Shown: piece after piece, positions 25,151 through 34,096 of the stretch | Position numbering within the stretch: position 1 is the stretch's first letter | Layout of the letters: each line of letters starts with the position of its first letter | Source of the DNA: Limimonas halophila | GTDB lineage: Bacteria > Pseudomonadota > Alphaproteobacteria > Kiloniellales > Rhodovibrionaceae | Direction: 5' to 3' | NCBI RefSeq assembly: GCF_900100655.1 | Contig: NZ_FNCE01000007.1 | Span: 97,539 to 161,538 of the forward strand | DNA: 64,000 nucleotides | The notes under the pieces: model-generated | Database searches by the model: none | What the model was told of the DNA's origin: nothing | Seen by the model: the letters and a program-made list of their open reading frames with translations, nothing else | Translations under genes and position numbers: made by a program

Positions 25151-25995
25151 ATGGTCGCGCGCGTGGCTACCGTCGCCTTCCGCGGCATCGAGGCCGTGGA
25201 CGTCGAGGTTCAGGTGCAGATGTCGCAGGGCCTGCCCGCCTTCCAGATCGTGGGCCTGCCCAACAAGGCCGTGGACGAAAGCAAGGAGCGCGTGCGCGCC
25301 GCCCTGGGCGCGCTGGGCCTCTCGCTGCCGCCCAAGCGCATCACGGTGAACCTCGCCCCCGCCGACCTCGCCAAGGAGGGCAGCCACTTCGACCTGCCCA
25401 TCGCGCTGGCGGTGCTGGTGGCGATGGAGGCCGTGCCGGCGGAGGACGCGAGAACCTACCTCGCGCTCGGGGAACTCGGACTCGACGGGCGGCTGGCCGA
25501 CGTGGCGGGCGCGCTGCCGGCCGCGATCCACGCCAACGGCCGCGACCTTGGCCTGATCTGCCCGGCGAACCAGGGCCCGGAAGCCGCCTGGGCGGGCGAG
25601 GACGTGGAGGTGCTAGCCCCCGACAGCCTTATCGCCCTGGTGAACCACTTCAAGGGCTCGCAGATCCTCACCCCGCCGGCGGCGCAGGTCGCCACCGCGG
25701 ACGGCCGCGCCCCCGACCTCGCCGACATCAAGGGCCAGGAAACGGCCAAGCGCGCGCTGGAGATCGCCGCCGCCGGCGGGCACAACATGCTGATGATCGG
25801 CCCGCCGGGCGCCGGCAAGTCCATGCTGGCCGCGCGCATGCCGGGGCTGATGCCGCCCCTGGACGCCCGCGAGGCCCTGGAGGTCTCGATGGTGCACTCC
25901 GTGGCCGGCGGCCTGCCCGACGGCAAGCTGATCAGCCAGCGCCCGTACAGAGATCCGCACCACAGCGCGTCCCTGCCGTCATTGACGGGTGGCGG
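25151..25995 (+). pseudogene. comM: comM (yifB) 5' part, interrupted by the Tn7-like transposon
   Basis: ATG 25151 starts MVARVATVAFRGIEAVDVEV, the N-terminus of ComM/YifB, a Mg-chelatase-type AAA+ helicase that extends branch migration in natural transformation. The first 281 codons contain the LonC-like domain and the P-loop MIGPPGAGKSMLAARMPG, then RPYRDPHHSASLPSLTGGG. There the sequence breaks off at the transposon end. The frame reads on into the element to a stop at 26219, giving a chimeric 356-aa product without Walker B. The 3' part is at 51110-51796. Confidence 0.95.
25991..25995. repeat. Left 5-bp target-site duplication (GGCGG)
   Basis: GGCGG at 25991-25995 abuts the left TGTGAATT end. 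The identical GGCGG at 51110-51114 follows the right end. Five-base duplications are the rule for Tn7-family transposition. Confidence 0.9.
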
Positions 25996-26040
25996 TGTGA
26001 ATTACATTAGTTCCTGCGACAAAACATCGGTCAATGCGAC
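25996..26040. repeat. Transposon left end with putative TnsB sites
   Basis: After TGTGAATT come CCTGCGAC (26013-26020), ACATCGGTC (26024-26032) and a second TGCGAC (26035-26040). The block CCTGCGAC...ACATCGGTC recurs in inverted orientation at the right end (51016-51037) with a 5-base instead of 3-base spacer. This is the expected pattern for TnsB-binding repeats. Confidence 0.75.
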
Positions 26041-26388
26041 TCGCGTGCCTAGCAAGCGTGAGGGCGGTACGAAGGCTGGACCTGCTGCGTACCCTTGTCA
26101 CGCTAGGTCTTCTTGCACGCCGCCCGGCGCGCGACTGGATTGGCGTGGCGGGGTGGCGCACCGCCTGGCCGCGCGATGTCCGCGTGCGGCCGGGGCCGGC
26201 CGGGCCGGGTTCGTGCTCTGAGGAACCTATCCCCGAGGCAACGCTCCTCGCCGCGTGCCACCGGCCGGACGCACCCCAAAATACGGCGACGAGCCGGGAC
26301 CATGAGGACACGGCCAAGGTATTAATTAACGCAGCTCACTGCCGAACCTTGGCACGAATCCGGGTAATTAAGAGAAGCCAAACAGGAT
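26041..26388. other. Left subterminal region of transposon, no gene seen
   Basis: About 350 bp of GC-rich sequence between the terminal repeats and the first cargo gene. Open frames here have no Shine-Dalgarno or recognisable protein. It ends in an AT-richer patch near 26320-26390 (ATTAATTAACGC). Confidence 0.4.
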
Positions 26389-26613
26389 CTAGCTGTTATC
26401 GCCACGCAATAGTTTCTTGACTCTCTGTTCTATATTTGGGCCAATGTTACGATATGTCTCTTCAACACTCTGAACCCGCTCAAGAACCCATTGCGCGTCT
26501 CCCTCGCTAAAATCCACATCCTTGGTAAAATATTCCTGACCTGAGGGGGTTTCCTGCCGCAGCGCAACGGTCGTAACGTTCGACTGCTCATCGTGGCTCG
26601 GATTAGTGACCAT
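26389..26613 (-). CDS. Small protein translationally coupled to patatin-GAF gene
   Basis: From ATG 26613, preceded directly by GGAGG, this 74-aa acidic protein (MVTNPSHDEQSNVTTVALRQ...) overlaps the patatin stop by 11 bases. It has no signal peptide or membrane segment. The C-terminal half (DAQWVLERVQSVEETYRNIG) is predicted helical. No family recognised. The overlap argues that it works with the patatin, for example as a regulator or immunity partner; this is inference. Confidence 0.7.
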   Translation of the reverse strand: MVTNPSHDEQSNVTTVALRQETPSGQEYFTKDVDFSEGDAQWVLERVQSVEETYRNIGPNIEQRVKKLLRGDNS

Positions 26614-28315
26614 TGCCTCCACCTCCCAGCGCCTCAGAAAGAATCGATGAGAATACCATAGCATAAGCACCAAACAAACGCATAAACACTCTATCTATGT
26701 ACTCCCGCCACAGATCCTCACTGCTGTCAATGGATACCACGCCCAACGGCTTCATCCCTGTGGACGTGCCAGCGGCCGTGCCCGTTGGCGACCAGACGGG
26801 AAGTGCTATGATGGATTGCAAATTCGGAGAAACCATCGCCATTTCATACTTCGTCATGTAAAGTGACCTACGACTATTGCGGCTAACATTCAGATAAACT
26901 GCTTTCCGTTTGTGAAATGCTGCAGGGGCCCCTGCATTTCGGGAATCGATCATTAGGGCGTCATCAGGGTCGCTACTCGCCAGTCCACTCGAGGCAACAA
27001 TCTTGAACGAAAACCGACCACTGCCGACCGGTTGTATGAACATCGCCCTTAAGGTTACGGGCTGGAGCGTATCGTCGCTTGCGCGAATTTCGCTGCTTCG
27101 GTTTTCGAGAGCAACGCGAAGCTCGTGAAGAAACCGCGTCAACTGCCCCTTCATGTGGCAATCGAAATCAAAAGTTTCCCGCGCCCTGCTATATCCTTCT
27201 CGATAGGCCTCGGATGCTTTCTCAGCAGACATATCAAGATCAAATGGCGCAATTGACGGGCTCAGTGAAACAACATACAAATCGCTTAATAGTTCATCGG
27301 TGATGCGCTGGTTACCGAAAATTCCAGCTTTGCCCACTTCCGTACAGAAATGAGAAAACGCGGCAATATTTCGGACTGATGGCCTATTCAGAAAAAATGA
27401 TTTTACACATTCAGTCATGTAGCTGCGGTCAGACCGCCTTGTTGGAGTGAATTTGCTTTCACCCCCGTCGAGTTCGAATGCCAACAAAGGAACACGATCT
27501 TGTATTTGACGCTCAATGTAACGTTTCTCGTCTGAGAAAACCCATGCCGGGAGATTGCCAACTAAGCCGCCGTCTAAAAAGCAACGTGAAGAAGAGTCGT
27601 AGGAATGCTGTTGGCTGGAATGCTGCTTATTTGCCTCTTGTACGTCGACCGGCGAAAAAACGAACGGTATTGAGATAGACGCTAAAACAGCATCGGCTAT
27701 GACTACGTCGGGAGTGTGGTGGCCGAATACCACAGGCCGACGATTGATGACGTCAGTCGCAACAATTTTTAGAAAAGCGGCCCAATTATGATCTAATGGG
27801 TCTATGTCGCGAAAACAAACCCAATCTGGCAAAGACTCGTCATCGTTTGGGACTCCGAGATTACTTGCCAACTTTACGCGAATTATGTAATTAATTCGTT
27901 CACGTAGCGAAGATATATCTATATAATAAAAATTTTCAATAATCGACTTCTGAACCGTGTGGGAACTCGGAACAATTCGACCAACGTGGCGGCCGAAATT
28001 CAGCATCAGAAATGCATAAATATTACTTTGAGCACTGGCTTTACGGAATGTTCGCCACTTTTTATGACCGAATACGGTGATCGGATCGGCCGCATAATTG
28101 GTTAATATATTGGAGGAGGGAGAGGCAGGATCAATAAGGTCGTCGGATCGATATCCAATTGCGACTAGGGTGGCGACTAATGCACCAGCCGAGGCGCCGG
28201 CTACACCGCGGAATACATAACCTTCCTCCTCCGCAGCTTTGAGTGCTCCGGCGTGAGCCACGCCCATTGCGCCACCGCCTTGGAAGACGCCCAGTGCAGT
28301 TGTCACGATGGCCAT
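26603..28315 (-). CDS. Patatin-like phospholipase with C-terminal GAF-like domain
   Basis: The 570-aa protein has a full patatin catalytic set: oxyanion loop GVFQGGGAMGVAHAGAL (about 9-25), nucleophile GASAG with Ser42, and the dyad Asp248 in FLDGGLVGNLP. Residues about 400-570 (VTLRAMFIQPVGSGRFSFKI ... ALPVWSPTGTAAG ... KPLGVVSIDSSEDL) resemble a GAF sensor domain, suggesting that lipase activity is switched by a small ligand. Patatins of this kind are common defence effectors (e.g. CapV in CBASS). GC is lower than the host. Upstream is a 390-bp divergent gap. Confidence 0.8.
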   Translation of the reverse strand: MAIVTTALGVFQGGGAMGVAHAGALKAAEEEGYVFRGVAGASAGALVATLVAIGYRSDDLIDPASPSSNILTNYAADPITVFGHKKWRTFRKASAQSNIYAFLMLNFGRHVGRIVPSSHTVQKSIIENFYYIDISSLRERINYIIRVKLASNLGVPNDDESLPDWVCFRDIDPLDHNWAAFLKIVATDVINRRPVVFGHHTPDVVIADAVLASISIPFVFSPVDVQEANKQHSSQQHSYDSSSRCFLDGGLVGNLPAWVFSDEKRYIERQIQDRVPLLAFELDGGESKFTPTRRSDRSYMTECVKSFFLNRPSVRNIAAFSHFCTEVGKAGIFGNQRITDELLSDLYVVSLSPSIAPFDLDMSAEKASEAYREGYSRARETFDFDCHMKGQLTRFLHELRVALENRSSEIRASDDTLQPVTLRAMFIQPVGSGRFSFKIVASSGLASSDPDDALMIDSRNAGAPAAFHKRKAVYLNVSRNSRRSLYMTKYEMAMVSPNLQSIIALPVWSPTGTAAGTSTGMKPLGVVSIDSSEDLWREYIDRVFMRLFGAYAMVFSSILSEALGGGGNGH

Positions 28316-28706
28316 TCTACTTCATTGGGGAACATGGATGTTGATAGGGTGGGGCAACCATATCTGGGATGCAAGCGGAAAATGTGGAAGTAAGACACCG
28401 GAACACGTTAAGCGGGTGGGGTGAAAGCCCCTTGGAGATACATGGGGACTCGGCGCGGGCAACGGCACGCGTACCGCTTTGCTGGCGCTTCAAAGAGACA
28501 TGATCAGGTGTCCTGGGGGAGCTGGGGCGTCGTGCAGGCAGAGGTGGAGTGGGCGCTGATTTCGTAAACCGCGGTTGTTGGCGACCCCGTGCGCTGAAGA
28601 GTCAGGTAGATTGAGGTTGGCCGCATACACCATATTTTTGCAACGTTCGCCAAAGGTGGTTACCCTTCAAACCTACAAACTTGGGTTGTGAGCTACCGGG
28701 GGATAC
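28316..28706. promoter_or_regulatory. Divergent gap between two lipase operons in the transposon
   Basis: This 391-bp region separates the minus-strand patatin-GAF gene from the plus-strand DUF2235 gene and should carry both promoters. No credible ORF, repeat or RNA gene was seen. GGGGGA at 28698-28703 is the DUF2235 ribosome-binding site. Confidence 0.4.
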
Positions 28707-29720
28707 GTGAAGACCATCGTTGTCTGCTGTGACGGCACTGGCCAGAAGTTTGACGGAAACAAAACCAATCCACTGAAGTTCTATTCGTGTCTCCGTGAGA
28801 GTCCGGAGCAAAGGTGCTTCTACGATCCGGGTGTGGGAACCTTCGATCCCGAGCGTGTCGAGTTCGGCAAGACATGGTTGCACAAAGCGGCAGCCTGGCT
28901 TGGAAAGGTTCGTGGCAAGGCCCTAGGTCACGGGATCGTACGCAACATCACGGACGCCTATCGCTACCTCATGAACGTTTACGAAGAGGGCGATCGCGTC
29001 GTTCTGATCGGCTTCAGCCGCGGGGCGTTCACGGTCGAGGCACTCGCGGGCTTGCTCCGCAAGTGTGGGCTTTTGCTGCCGGACCACGACAACCTGCTGC
29101 CGTACGCCATCGAGATGTACTTGCAATCGGGTAACGAGCAAGTGGCCGCGGACTTCAAGGACACGGTGGCGCGCTCCTGCCGGCCCAGCATGATCGGAGT
29201 GTGGGACACGGTGGCCAGCCTGGGGCCGTTCCTGCGTTCAGAGCGCCATTTCCTCAACGGGCCGGTCGGAGACCTGGCGGATACGGCTTACAAGGCGCTC
29301 TCCATCGATGAACGCCGCAGGCCGTTCGCACCAAGCCGGTGGCTGCTCCCAGAGCGTGAGAAGGGTTTTGAGGAAGTATGGTTTGCCGGCGTTCACAGTG
29401 ATGTCGGCGGCGGTTACGCCGAGGCTGGCTTGGCCCATGTGCCGTTGCAGTGGATGATCCGGAAAGCGCAGGATAACGGCGTGGCGTTCGATCACGACCG
29501 CGTCAAACGATACGCACCAGAAGCATGCGGTAAGCTGCACAACTCGTTGAAATGGTATTATTGGGTCTTGGTCCCGTACGAGCGGCCAATTCCTCAAGGC
29601 GTTCGGATACACGAGAGCGTGGAGACACGCCGGCAGCATTGTGATTACGCGCCCGGCAACCTTCCGAACAGTTATGAGGTCGACGAGACACCTGTCGATC
29701 CTGGAGCTCCGCGAGAATGA
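28707..29720 (+). CDS. DUF2235 alpha/beta-hydrolase (Tle1-like phospholipase)
   Basis: This 337-aa protein (GTG start, GGGGGA upstream) begins KTIVVCCDGTGQKFDGNKTN, the DUF2235 hallmark. It has the nucleophile elbow VLIGFSRGAF with Ser104, a downstream Asp in IGVWDTVASLG, and His in WFAGVHSDVGGGYAEAGLA. DUF2235 covers T6SS Tle1 lipases and many stand-alone hydrolases. No secretion signal and no VgrG or immunity lipoprotein is adjacent. A second lipase gene follows 39 bp downstream. Confidence 0.88.
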   Translation: MKTIVVCCDGTGQKFDGNKTNPLKFYSCLRESPEQRCFYDPGVGTFDPERVEFGKTWLHKAAAWLGKVRGKALGHGIVRNITDAYRYLMNVYEEGDRVVLIGFSRGAFTVEALAGLLRKCGLLLPDHDNLLPYAIEMYLQSGNEQVAADFKDTVARSCRPSMIGVWDTVASLGPFLRSERHFLNGPVGDLADTAYKALSIDERRRPFAPSRWLLPEREKGFEEVWFAGVHSDVGGGYAEAGLAHVPLQWMIRKAQDNGVAFDHDRVKRYAPEACGKLHNSLKWYYWVLVPYERPIPQGVRIHESVETRRQHCDYAPGNLPNSYEVDETPVDPGAPRE

Positions 29721-29759
29721 CGAAGAGGCGTTCCAGGGCGTCGAGTGGTACGGGGAATC

Positions 29760-30842
29760 ATGGCGGATCGGTACGTTTTTGCGATCGACGGCGGCGGCAT
29801 ACGAGGGGTGATTCCCGCCGTGGTGCTGAAAGAAATCGAGCGGCGCCTGGACCGCCCGATTTCCGCAGTGGCCGACATTATCGTCGGGACGTCTACGGGT
29901 GGCATCCTGGCCGTCGGCCTCTCGCAGGTTCAGGAGGGGCCGCTGCGCTCGGCGGCGGAGTTGCTGCAGCTCTACCTCGAACAGGGCCCGGAGATCTTCG
30001 CAGGGCCTGCTGATCGGGGTGACGGCGGGGGTCGGGACGATTCACCTCCGCGCGGTAAAGCCGGATCGGTCGGTGCGATCGAGGACGACAACCAAGTCAC
30101 CGGCCTCTTCGATCGGAAATACCCGGCCGACGGCCTTGTGAACGTGATCCAGGAGGTCGTGGGCGAGTATACGCTCGACGACCTCACGACCGGGATGCTG
30201 GTCACGTCCTACGACCTGCAAACGCGGCGGCCGCGTTACCTCGGCTCTCCCAGTGCGCGCGACGGCCAACTGGTCGCGCCCCAGAATGTCTCCTTGGTGG
30301 ACGCCGCGCGCGCGACCTCGGCGGCACCGACGTTTTTCGAGCCGGTCCGAGCCCAGGCGCTCAACGAAGAGGCCACGTTCGACCTCATCGACGGCGGCGT
30401 GTTCGCCACCAACCCGGCCAGCGTCGCCCTTACGGCGGCACGCGCGATCTTCCCGGACGACGATATCCACGTGATCTCGTTCGGCACGGGGACCGACCAG
30501 GAACCGCTGGATTACGACACGGTGAAGGACTGGGGCGCGGTCGGCTGGGTGCGATCCCTGATCTCCATCCTGATGGACGGCCCCGCGGATCTGGTCAGCG
30601 ACCAGCTTCGCACGTTCCTCGGGGACCGGTACTGGCGCTTCGACATTCCCCTCGAACGGCTGGACGACGATACGCCGGCGCCCAGCGGTGCCATGGACGA
30701 TGCGAGCGCAGAGAATCTCGAGCGGCTGCGTCGAACCGGCGAAGCGCTCGTCGAACGGGAAAATGAGCGCGTTCAGGCTTTGGTGGACCGCTTGAGTGCA
30801 AACGCGTCCGAAGCCGGCCGTGGTGAGTTCCCGACGAGTTGA
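29760..30842 (+). CDS. Patatin-like phospholipase (CapV-type)
   Basis: ATG 29760 with GGGGAA four bases upstream begins MADRYVFAIDGGGIRGVIPA, the oxyanion motif DGGGIRG. The nucleophile is in IIVGTSTGGILA (Ser45) and the dyad Asp in FDLIDGGVFATNP. The 360-aa protein is a stand-alone patatin of the type used in bacterial signalling and defence. It sits directly between a DUF2235 hydrolase and a dipeptidase lipoprotein, all on the same strand with short gaps, so one transcript is likely. The frame is also open to GTG 29745. Confidence 0.88.
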   Translation: MADRYVFAIDGGGIRGVIPAVVLKEIERRLDRPISAVADIIVGTSTGGILAVGLSQVQEGPLRSAAELLQLYLEQGPEIFAGPADRGDGGGRDDSPPRGKAGSVGAIEDDNQVTGLFDRKYPADGLVNVIQEVVGEYTLDDLTTGMLVTSYDLQTRRPRYLGSPSARDGQLVAPQNVSLVDAARATSAAPTFFEPVRAQALNEEATFDLIDGGVFATNPASVALTAARAIFPDDDIHVISFGTGTDQEPLDYDTVKDWGAVGWVRSLISILMDGPADLVSDQLRTFLGDRYWRFDIPLERLDDDTPAPSGAMDDASAENLERLRRTGEALVERENERVQALVDRLSANASEAGRGEFPTS

Positions 30843-30859
30843 TGGCTGTGAGGTGTTTG

Positions 30860-32233
30860 ATGCGTGCGATGCGCAGGTTCGGGCCCCTCGTCGTGGCGTG
30901 TGGCCTTCTCGCCGGTTGCGCGGATTGGATCGACGAAGACATGAACGCCGTCTACGAGCCGGCCGATGCCCCGGCTGTGACGGAAGAGACCCGCGAGCTG
31001 CACTCCTCCCTGTTCGTCGCGGATCTGCACGCGGACACCATGCTCTGGGACCGCGACCTGCTCGAGCGCGCGGACTTCGGGCACGTGGATCTGCCGAGGC
31101 TCGTCGAGGGCAACGTCGCCTTGCAGGTCTTCGCGGTGGTCACGAAGACCCCGAAGAAGGAAGAAGCCCCGGCGGACGCGGAGCTGGTCAATCCGAAGGC
31201 CAGCAAGTGCATCGCGCCCGACAATCTGAATGAGGTCGGATGGCTGCAGGTCGCACAGATGCGGCCGCTCGATACATGGTTCAGCTTGCACGACCGCGCG
31301 TTCTATCAGATCGATCGGTTGAAGGGCTTCATCGACCGCTCCCAAAAGCGCCACGAAGCGAACGCCAAAGCGCCTTACCTCATGCTCGTCCGCGACGTTG
31401 GGGACCTCCAGGAGCTGATCGCCAAGCGGCAAAACGGTGAGCCGGTGGTTGGAGCGCTGCTTGCCGTCGAGGGCGCCCACTGGATTGGCGGAGACGGCAT
31501 GCCCGTCGAGAAGGGCGTTCGGGAACTCTTCGACGCCGGCGTTCGGATGGTCGCCCCGACCCATCGCTTCAACAACGCCCTCGGCGCGTCCAGTGAAGGC
31601 TGCGACCAGCGCGCGGGCCTGACCGACGACGGGCGCACATTCCTCGAGGCCGCCGAGGGTCGGGGCATGGTGATCGATCTCGCTCATGCCACGGATCGCG
31701 GCATCTCGCAGGGAACCGCGGACCGTTCGGGTCCGGTGGTCGTCTCGCACACCGGGGTCAGAAGTCGGTGCGACCAGGCACAGCACGCCGGCGACTGTGT
31801 CTACGAGCGCAATCTACGGAGGGATGAGATCCAGGATGTCGCCCGCACTGGCGGCGTGGTCGCCATCGGCTACTGGCCGCAGGCGGCCGGGCGCGGAATG
31901 GAGTCCGTGGCCGCTACGTTCCATGCAGCGTATAAGGCGCTGAGCGCGCCCGACTTCGTGGACGAGATGCGCCGCCAGGAACCGGACTACGATCCGTTGG
32001 ATCACATCGCTCTGGGCTCCGATTTCGACGGGGCCGTGAAGACTCCCTTCGACGTCGCGGGCCTTCAGACGCTGACGGCTGCGTTGCGGCAGTTCCCGAC
32101 ACCCGAGGGCGTGCCCGCGTTCGATGACGAGGCGCTGCGTCGGATCTATGGACGGAACGTCTGCAAGATTCTCGCGGCACAACTTCCTGCCGATGGCTCG
32201 GACACGCCCGAAAACACGTGTTCCAATCTGTGA
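30860..32233 (+). CDS. Membrane dipeptidase (peptidase M19), lipoprotein
   Basis: ATG 30860 has GTGAGG upstream and gives a lipoprotein signal MRAMRRFGPLVVACGLLAGC with a good lipobox LLAGC. The mature protein is an M19 renal-dipeptidase-type zinc enzyme: VADLHADTMLWD (first zinc His/Asp), LLAVEGAHWIG (bridging Glu), VIDLAHATDRGI, PVVVSHTGVRS, and IALGSDFDGAVK. It would cleave dipeptides in the periplasm. It follows the patatin gene with no real gap. The cargo context is unusual for a housekeeping-type peptidase. Confidence 0.9.
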   Translation: MRAMRRFGPLVVACGLLAGCADWIDEDMNAVYEPADAPAVTEETRELHSSLFVADLHADTMLWDRDLLERADFGHVDLPRLVEGNVALQVFAVVTKTPKKEEAPADAELVNPKASKCIAPDNLNEVGWLQVAQMRPLDTWFSLHDRAFYQIDRLKGFIDRSQKRHEANAKAPYLMLVRDVGDLQELIAKRQNGEPVVGALLAVEGAHWIGGDGMPVEKGVRELFDAGVRMVAPTHRFNNALGASSEGCDQRAGLTDDGRTFLEAAEGRGMVIDLAHATDRGISQGTADRSGPVVVSHTGVRSRCDQAQHAGDCVYERNLRRDEIQDVARTGGVVAIGYWPQAAGRGMESVAATFHAAYKALSAPDFVDEMRRQEPDYDPLDHIALGSDFDGAVKTPFDVAGLQTLTAALRQFPTPEGVPAFDDEALRRIYGRNVCKILAAQLPADGSDTPENTCSNL

Positions 32234-32350
32234 CGGACACGGCAACACGCGTCCCTCGGGAAGTCGGCATCCCCGGACCCGGCGGATCGATGCCGCCGGT
32301 TGAGGTCCCGTGCAGCGCGGGCGGTGTGTGACTCCCGGATGGGTCGAACA

Positions 32351-32391
32351 TGAGGCCCCAGGGCATGGCTGGCCGAGGTCCTGGGGCCTCA
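32351..32391. terminator. Bidirectional hairpin between convergent cargo operons
   Basis: TGAGGCCCCAGG (32351-32362) pairs perfectly with CCTGGGGCCTCA (32380-32391) around a 17-base loop. It lies between the plus-strand dipeptidase and the minus-strand quorum-sensing genes. No T-run is present, so termination strength is uncertain. Confidence 0.5.
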
Positions 32392-32435
32392 TAATCGGGA
32401 TACAGGGCGTGTGCGGGCCGCGCCCATGGCGGACC

Positions 32436-32612
32436 TTACGACTGCTCGGACCCGCCTTCGACCTGAGGCGCTTCCTCCTGCAGGGCCGTCAGCGCCAGCT
32501 CCACGTAAAACTTGGGTTCGCCGCGAAGCCCGCGCGCCGACATTTCCCGAGATAGCTCGTGAAGCATCAAGGCAACATAAGACTGGTCGTCAGACGACGG
32601 CTGCTTTGACAT
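32436..32612 (-). CDS. Small ORF downstream of luxI (58 aa)
   Basis: From ATG 32612 on the minus strand a 58-aa frame (MSKQPSSDDQSYVALMLHEL ... QVEGGSEQS) overlaps the last 23 bases of luxI. GGAGAG lies just upstream of the ATG, inside luxI. The central part (SREMSARGLRGEPKFYVELA) is likely helical. Hydrophilic, no signal. Unknown function; coupling to luxI suggests a role in the same circuit. Confidence 0.6.
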   Translation of the reverse strand: MSKQPSSDDQSYVALMLHELSREMSARGLRGEPKFYVELALTALQEEAPQVEGGSEQS

Positions 32613-33279
32613 CCTGCTCTCCTTCCCGCAAAGCTTCGCCCGGTATCACCGGGGCGCACAGGGACGGCTCCCAGAGCCCGCAAGTCCGGGCGATCCGTTG
32701 CAGTTGCTGGTGGTCGGTCGGAAAACGGCCTGCGACGGTGGAAACGGATTGGTGCGAGCCGTCACTGCCAATCCGCTCGACACTCAAGCCGCAAAAACGA
32801 AGGATTTTTTCAAATCGGGCATCCGTGATGAACACGACTTGCTCATAGCCATTGTGCAGCCCGTACTCCACCATCGCCTTCAGGAGTTCGGCTGCGGTCC
32901 GCGTGATCATCTTGCTTTTGTTCAGGCGCGTGGAGCGCTGTGTGTCCACAGCGAAGCGGCTGGCCTCCAAGGCACGGTTGCGGTCCTCGGGCTCGAAGCC
33001 GCCCTTAATGGCCGCGAAGGTATTGTCGATCATGCACATCCGCGTGCATGGGATCAGGCGAGCGCACCCGACGACCGCACCGTCGACATCCGTTGCAATG
33101 AGATAGACCGGATCTTCAAGATCGTATTCGTCCTGCTCAAGAAATCCATATATTGATGAGTGAAAACATGTGATATCCCATCCAAGACGCCGTATAAAAA
33201 CGCGATATCGTAGATTGTGCATGTTCATGATCGTCGGCTCGAAGACTTCATGCTGCGTGGATCGGATTGATATGACCAT
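32590..33279 (-). CDS. Acyl-homoserine-lactone synthase (LuxI family)
   Basis: ATG 33279, with GGGGGA five bases upstream, gives a 229-aa LuxI-type protein. Conserved residues are visible: Arg24, Phe28 and Trp34 in LRYRVFIRRLGW, the acidic cluster QDEYDLEDPVYLIA, and EASRFAVD. It makes N-acyl-homoserine lactone from SAM and acyl-ACP. The lux-box-like repeat at 33339-33354 is 60 bp upstream of this start. luxR lies directly upstream on the same strand, and both are transposon cargo. Confidence 0.92.
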   Translation of the reverse strand: MVISIRSTQHEVFEPTIMNMHNLRYRVFIRRLGWDITCFHSSIYGFLEQDEYDLEDPVYLIATDVDGAVVGCARLIPCTRMCMIDNTFAAIKGGFEPEDRNRALEASRFAVDTQRSTRLNKSKMITRTAAELLKAMVEYGLHNGYEQVVFITDARFEKILRFCGLSVERIGSDGSHQSVSTVAGRFPTDHQQLQRIARTCGLWEPSLCAPVIPGEALREGEQDVKAAVV

Positions 33280-33331
33280 GGAATCCCCCGTTGCGTTGGT
33301 CGCGCGGGATTCCATCAGCCCTGGCAGGGGC

Positions 33332-33356
33332 TGAAAAGCTGTCACGTTTCATAGGT
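33332..33356. promoter_or_regulatory. Lux-box-like 25-bp repeat, copy 1 (upstream of luxI)
   Basis: The 25-bp segment (33332-33356) is identical to 34395-34419. Its core CTGTCACGTTTCATAG has the CTGT-N8-ATAG outline of a LuxR-type binding site, with a dyad at the outer bases only. The place, about 60 bp before the luxI ATG and between luxR and luxI, suits autoinduction. Function inferred. Confidence 0.55.
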
Positions 33357-33361
33357 TGACA

Positions 33362-34096
33362 TCACTGATAGAGGTTGAACTCTGTTGCCACACTAATTGC
33401 ATGCTCCAAATTTCTAACTTTAAGTTTTTTCTTTATCCTCATGTTATGAAAATATACCGTGTTTGCAGTTATACCCAGTTCGGCGGCGGTTTGTTTTGCG
33501 GACTTACCAGCCGACAAGGCACGAAGGACTTCGGTTTCCCGTTTGGAAAGTTTCGGAATATCGTGTTTCCATTTACGCGATATGTTCGCGATCGCGTTGT
33601 AGATGATGATGGCCACGTAGGAGAGGGCATCCCCCTCGCTCGCAACCATCGGCTCGACGACGTCGATGTCATGGCGCGATACGAAAGAAACCAAAGCCAC
33701 GGTCTTTGAGTTCTTCGAAACCGGAACGACGTATCCGGTCCGAAGCCCCCAAGAGGCAGCGCGTTCCATCATATGGCGTTCTTGATCAGTCTTTCGGAAA
33801 TCGGGATATAGACGCGACCATAAAAACGGAGATATTTCACGGACCGTACGCCCGACGACGGGATCGATGCGGTCGTACTGATTTTCCATGTACTCGTCGA
33901 GCCAGCCCTGTGGATAGTTGGATATGAGCGAGGGCGGCGTATCGAAAGAACCAAGAGTCCGAAAATTCGCATATACATACCAGTCGAAACCGAGCGACTG
34001 CGTTATGTCGTGGAACACGACTCGCAATTGCGAAAGATCGGAGATGTTTCGCAATTGCGCCGAAACTCTGGACACAGGGTTGTTTGGCGTTGGCAT
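33362..34096 (-). CDS. LuxR-family quorum-sensing regulator
   Basis: From ATG 34096 the 244-aa protein has an autoinducer-binding domain (FDWYVYANF, QYDRIDPVVG, SWGLRTGYVVPV carry the conserved Trp/Tyr/Asp/Pro/Gly residues) and a C-terminal LuxR HTH (LSKRETEVLRALSAGKSAKQ, GITANTVYFHNMRIKKKL). With the adjacent luxI it forms a complete AHL circuit. The frame is open to 34276, but the upstream residues do not resemble the family. Confidence 0.93.
   Translation of the reverse strand: MPTPNNPVSRVSAQLRNISDLSQLRVVFHDITQSLGFDWYVYANFRTLGSFDTPPSLISNYPQGWLDEYMENQYDRIDPVVGRTVREISPFLWSRLYPDFRKTDQERHMMERAASWGLRTGYVVPVSKNSKTVALVSFVSRHDIDVVEPMVASEGDALSYVAIIIYNAIANISRKWKHDIPKLSKRETEVLRALSAGKSAKQTAAELGITANTVYFHNMRIKKKLKVRNLEHAISVATEFNLYQ

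Noticed and set aside
26034..26420. Plus-strand ORF at the transposon left end
   Set aside because: It begins inside the putative TnsB site and has Arg/Ala/Thr-rich shadow composition.
28707..29720. T6SS effector reading of the DUF2235 gene
   Set aside because: No VgrG, PAAR, adaptor or immunity gene is adjacent, so a stand-alone hydrolase is the safer call.
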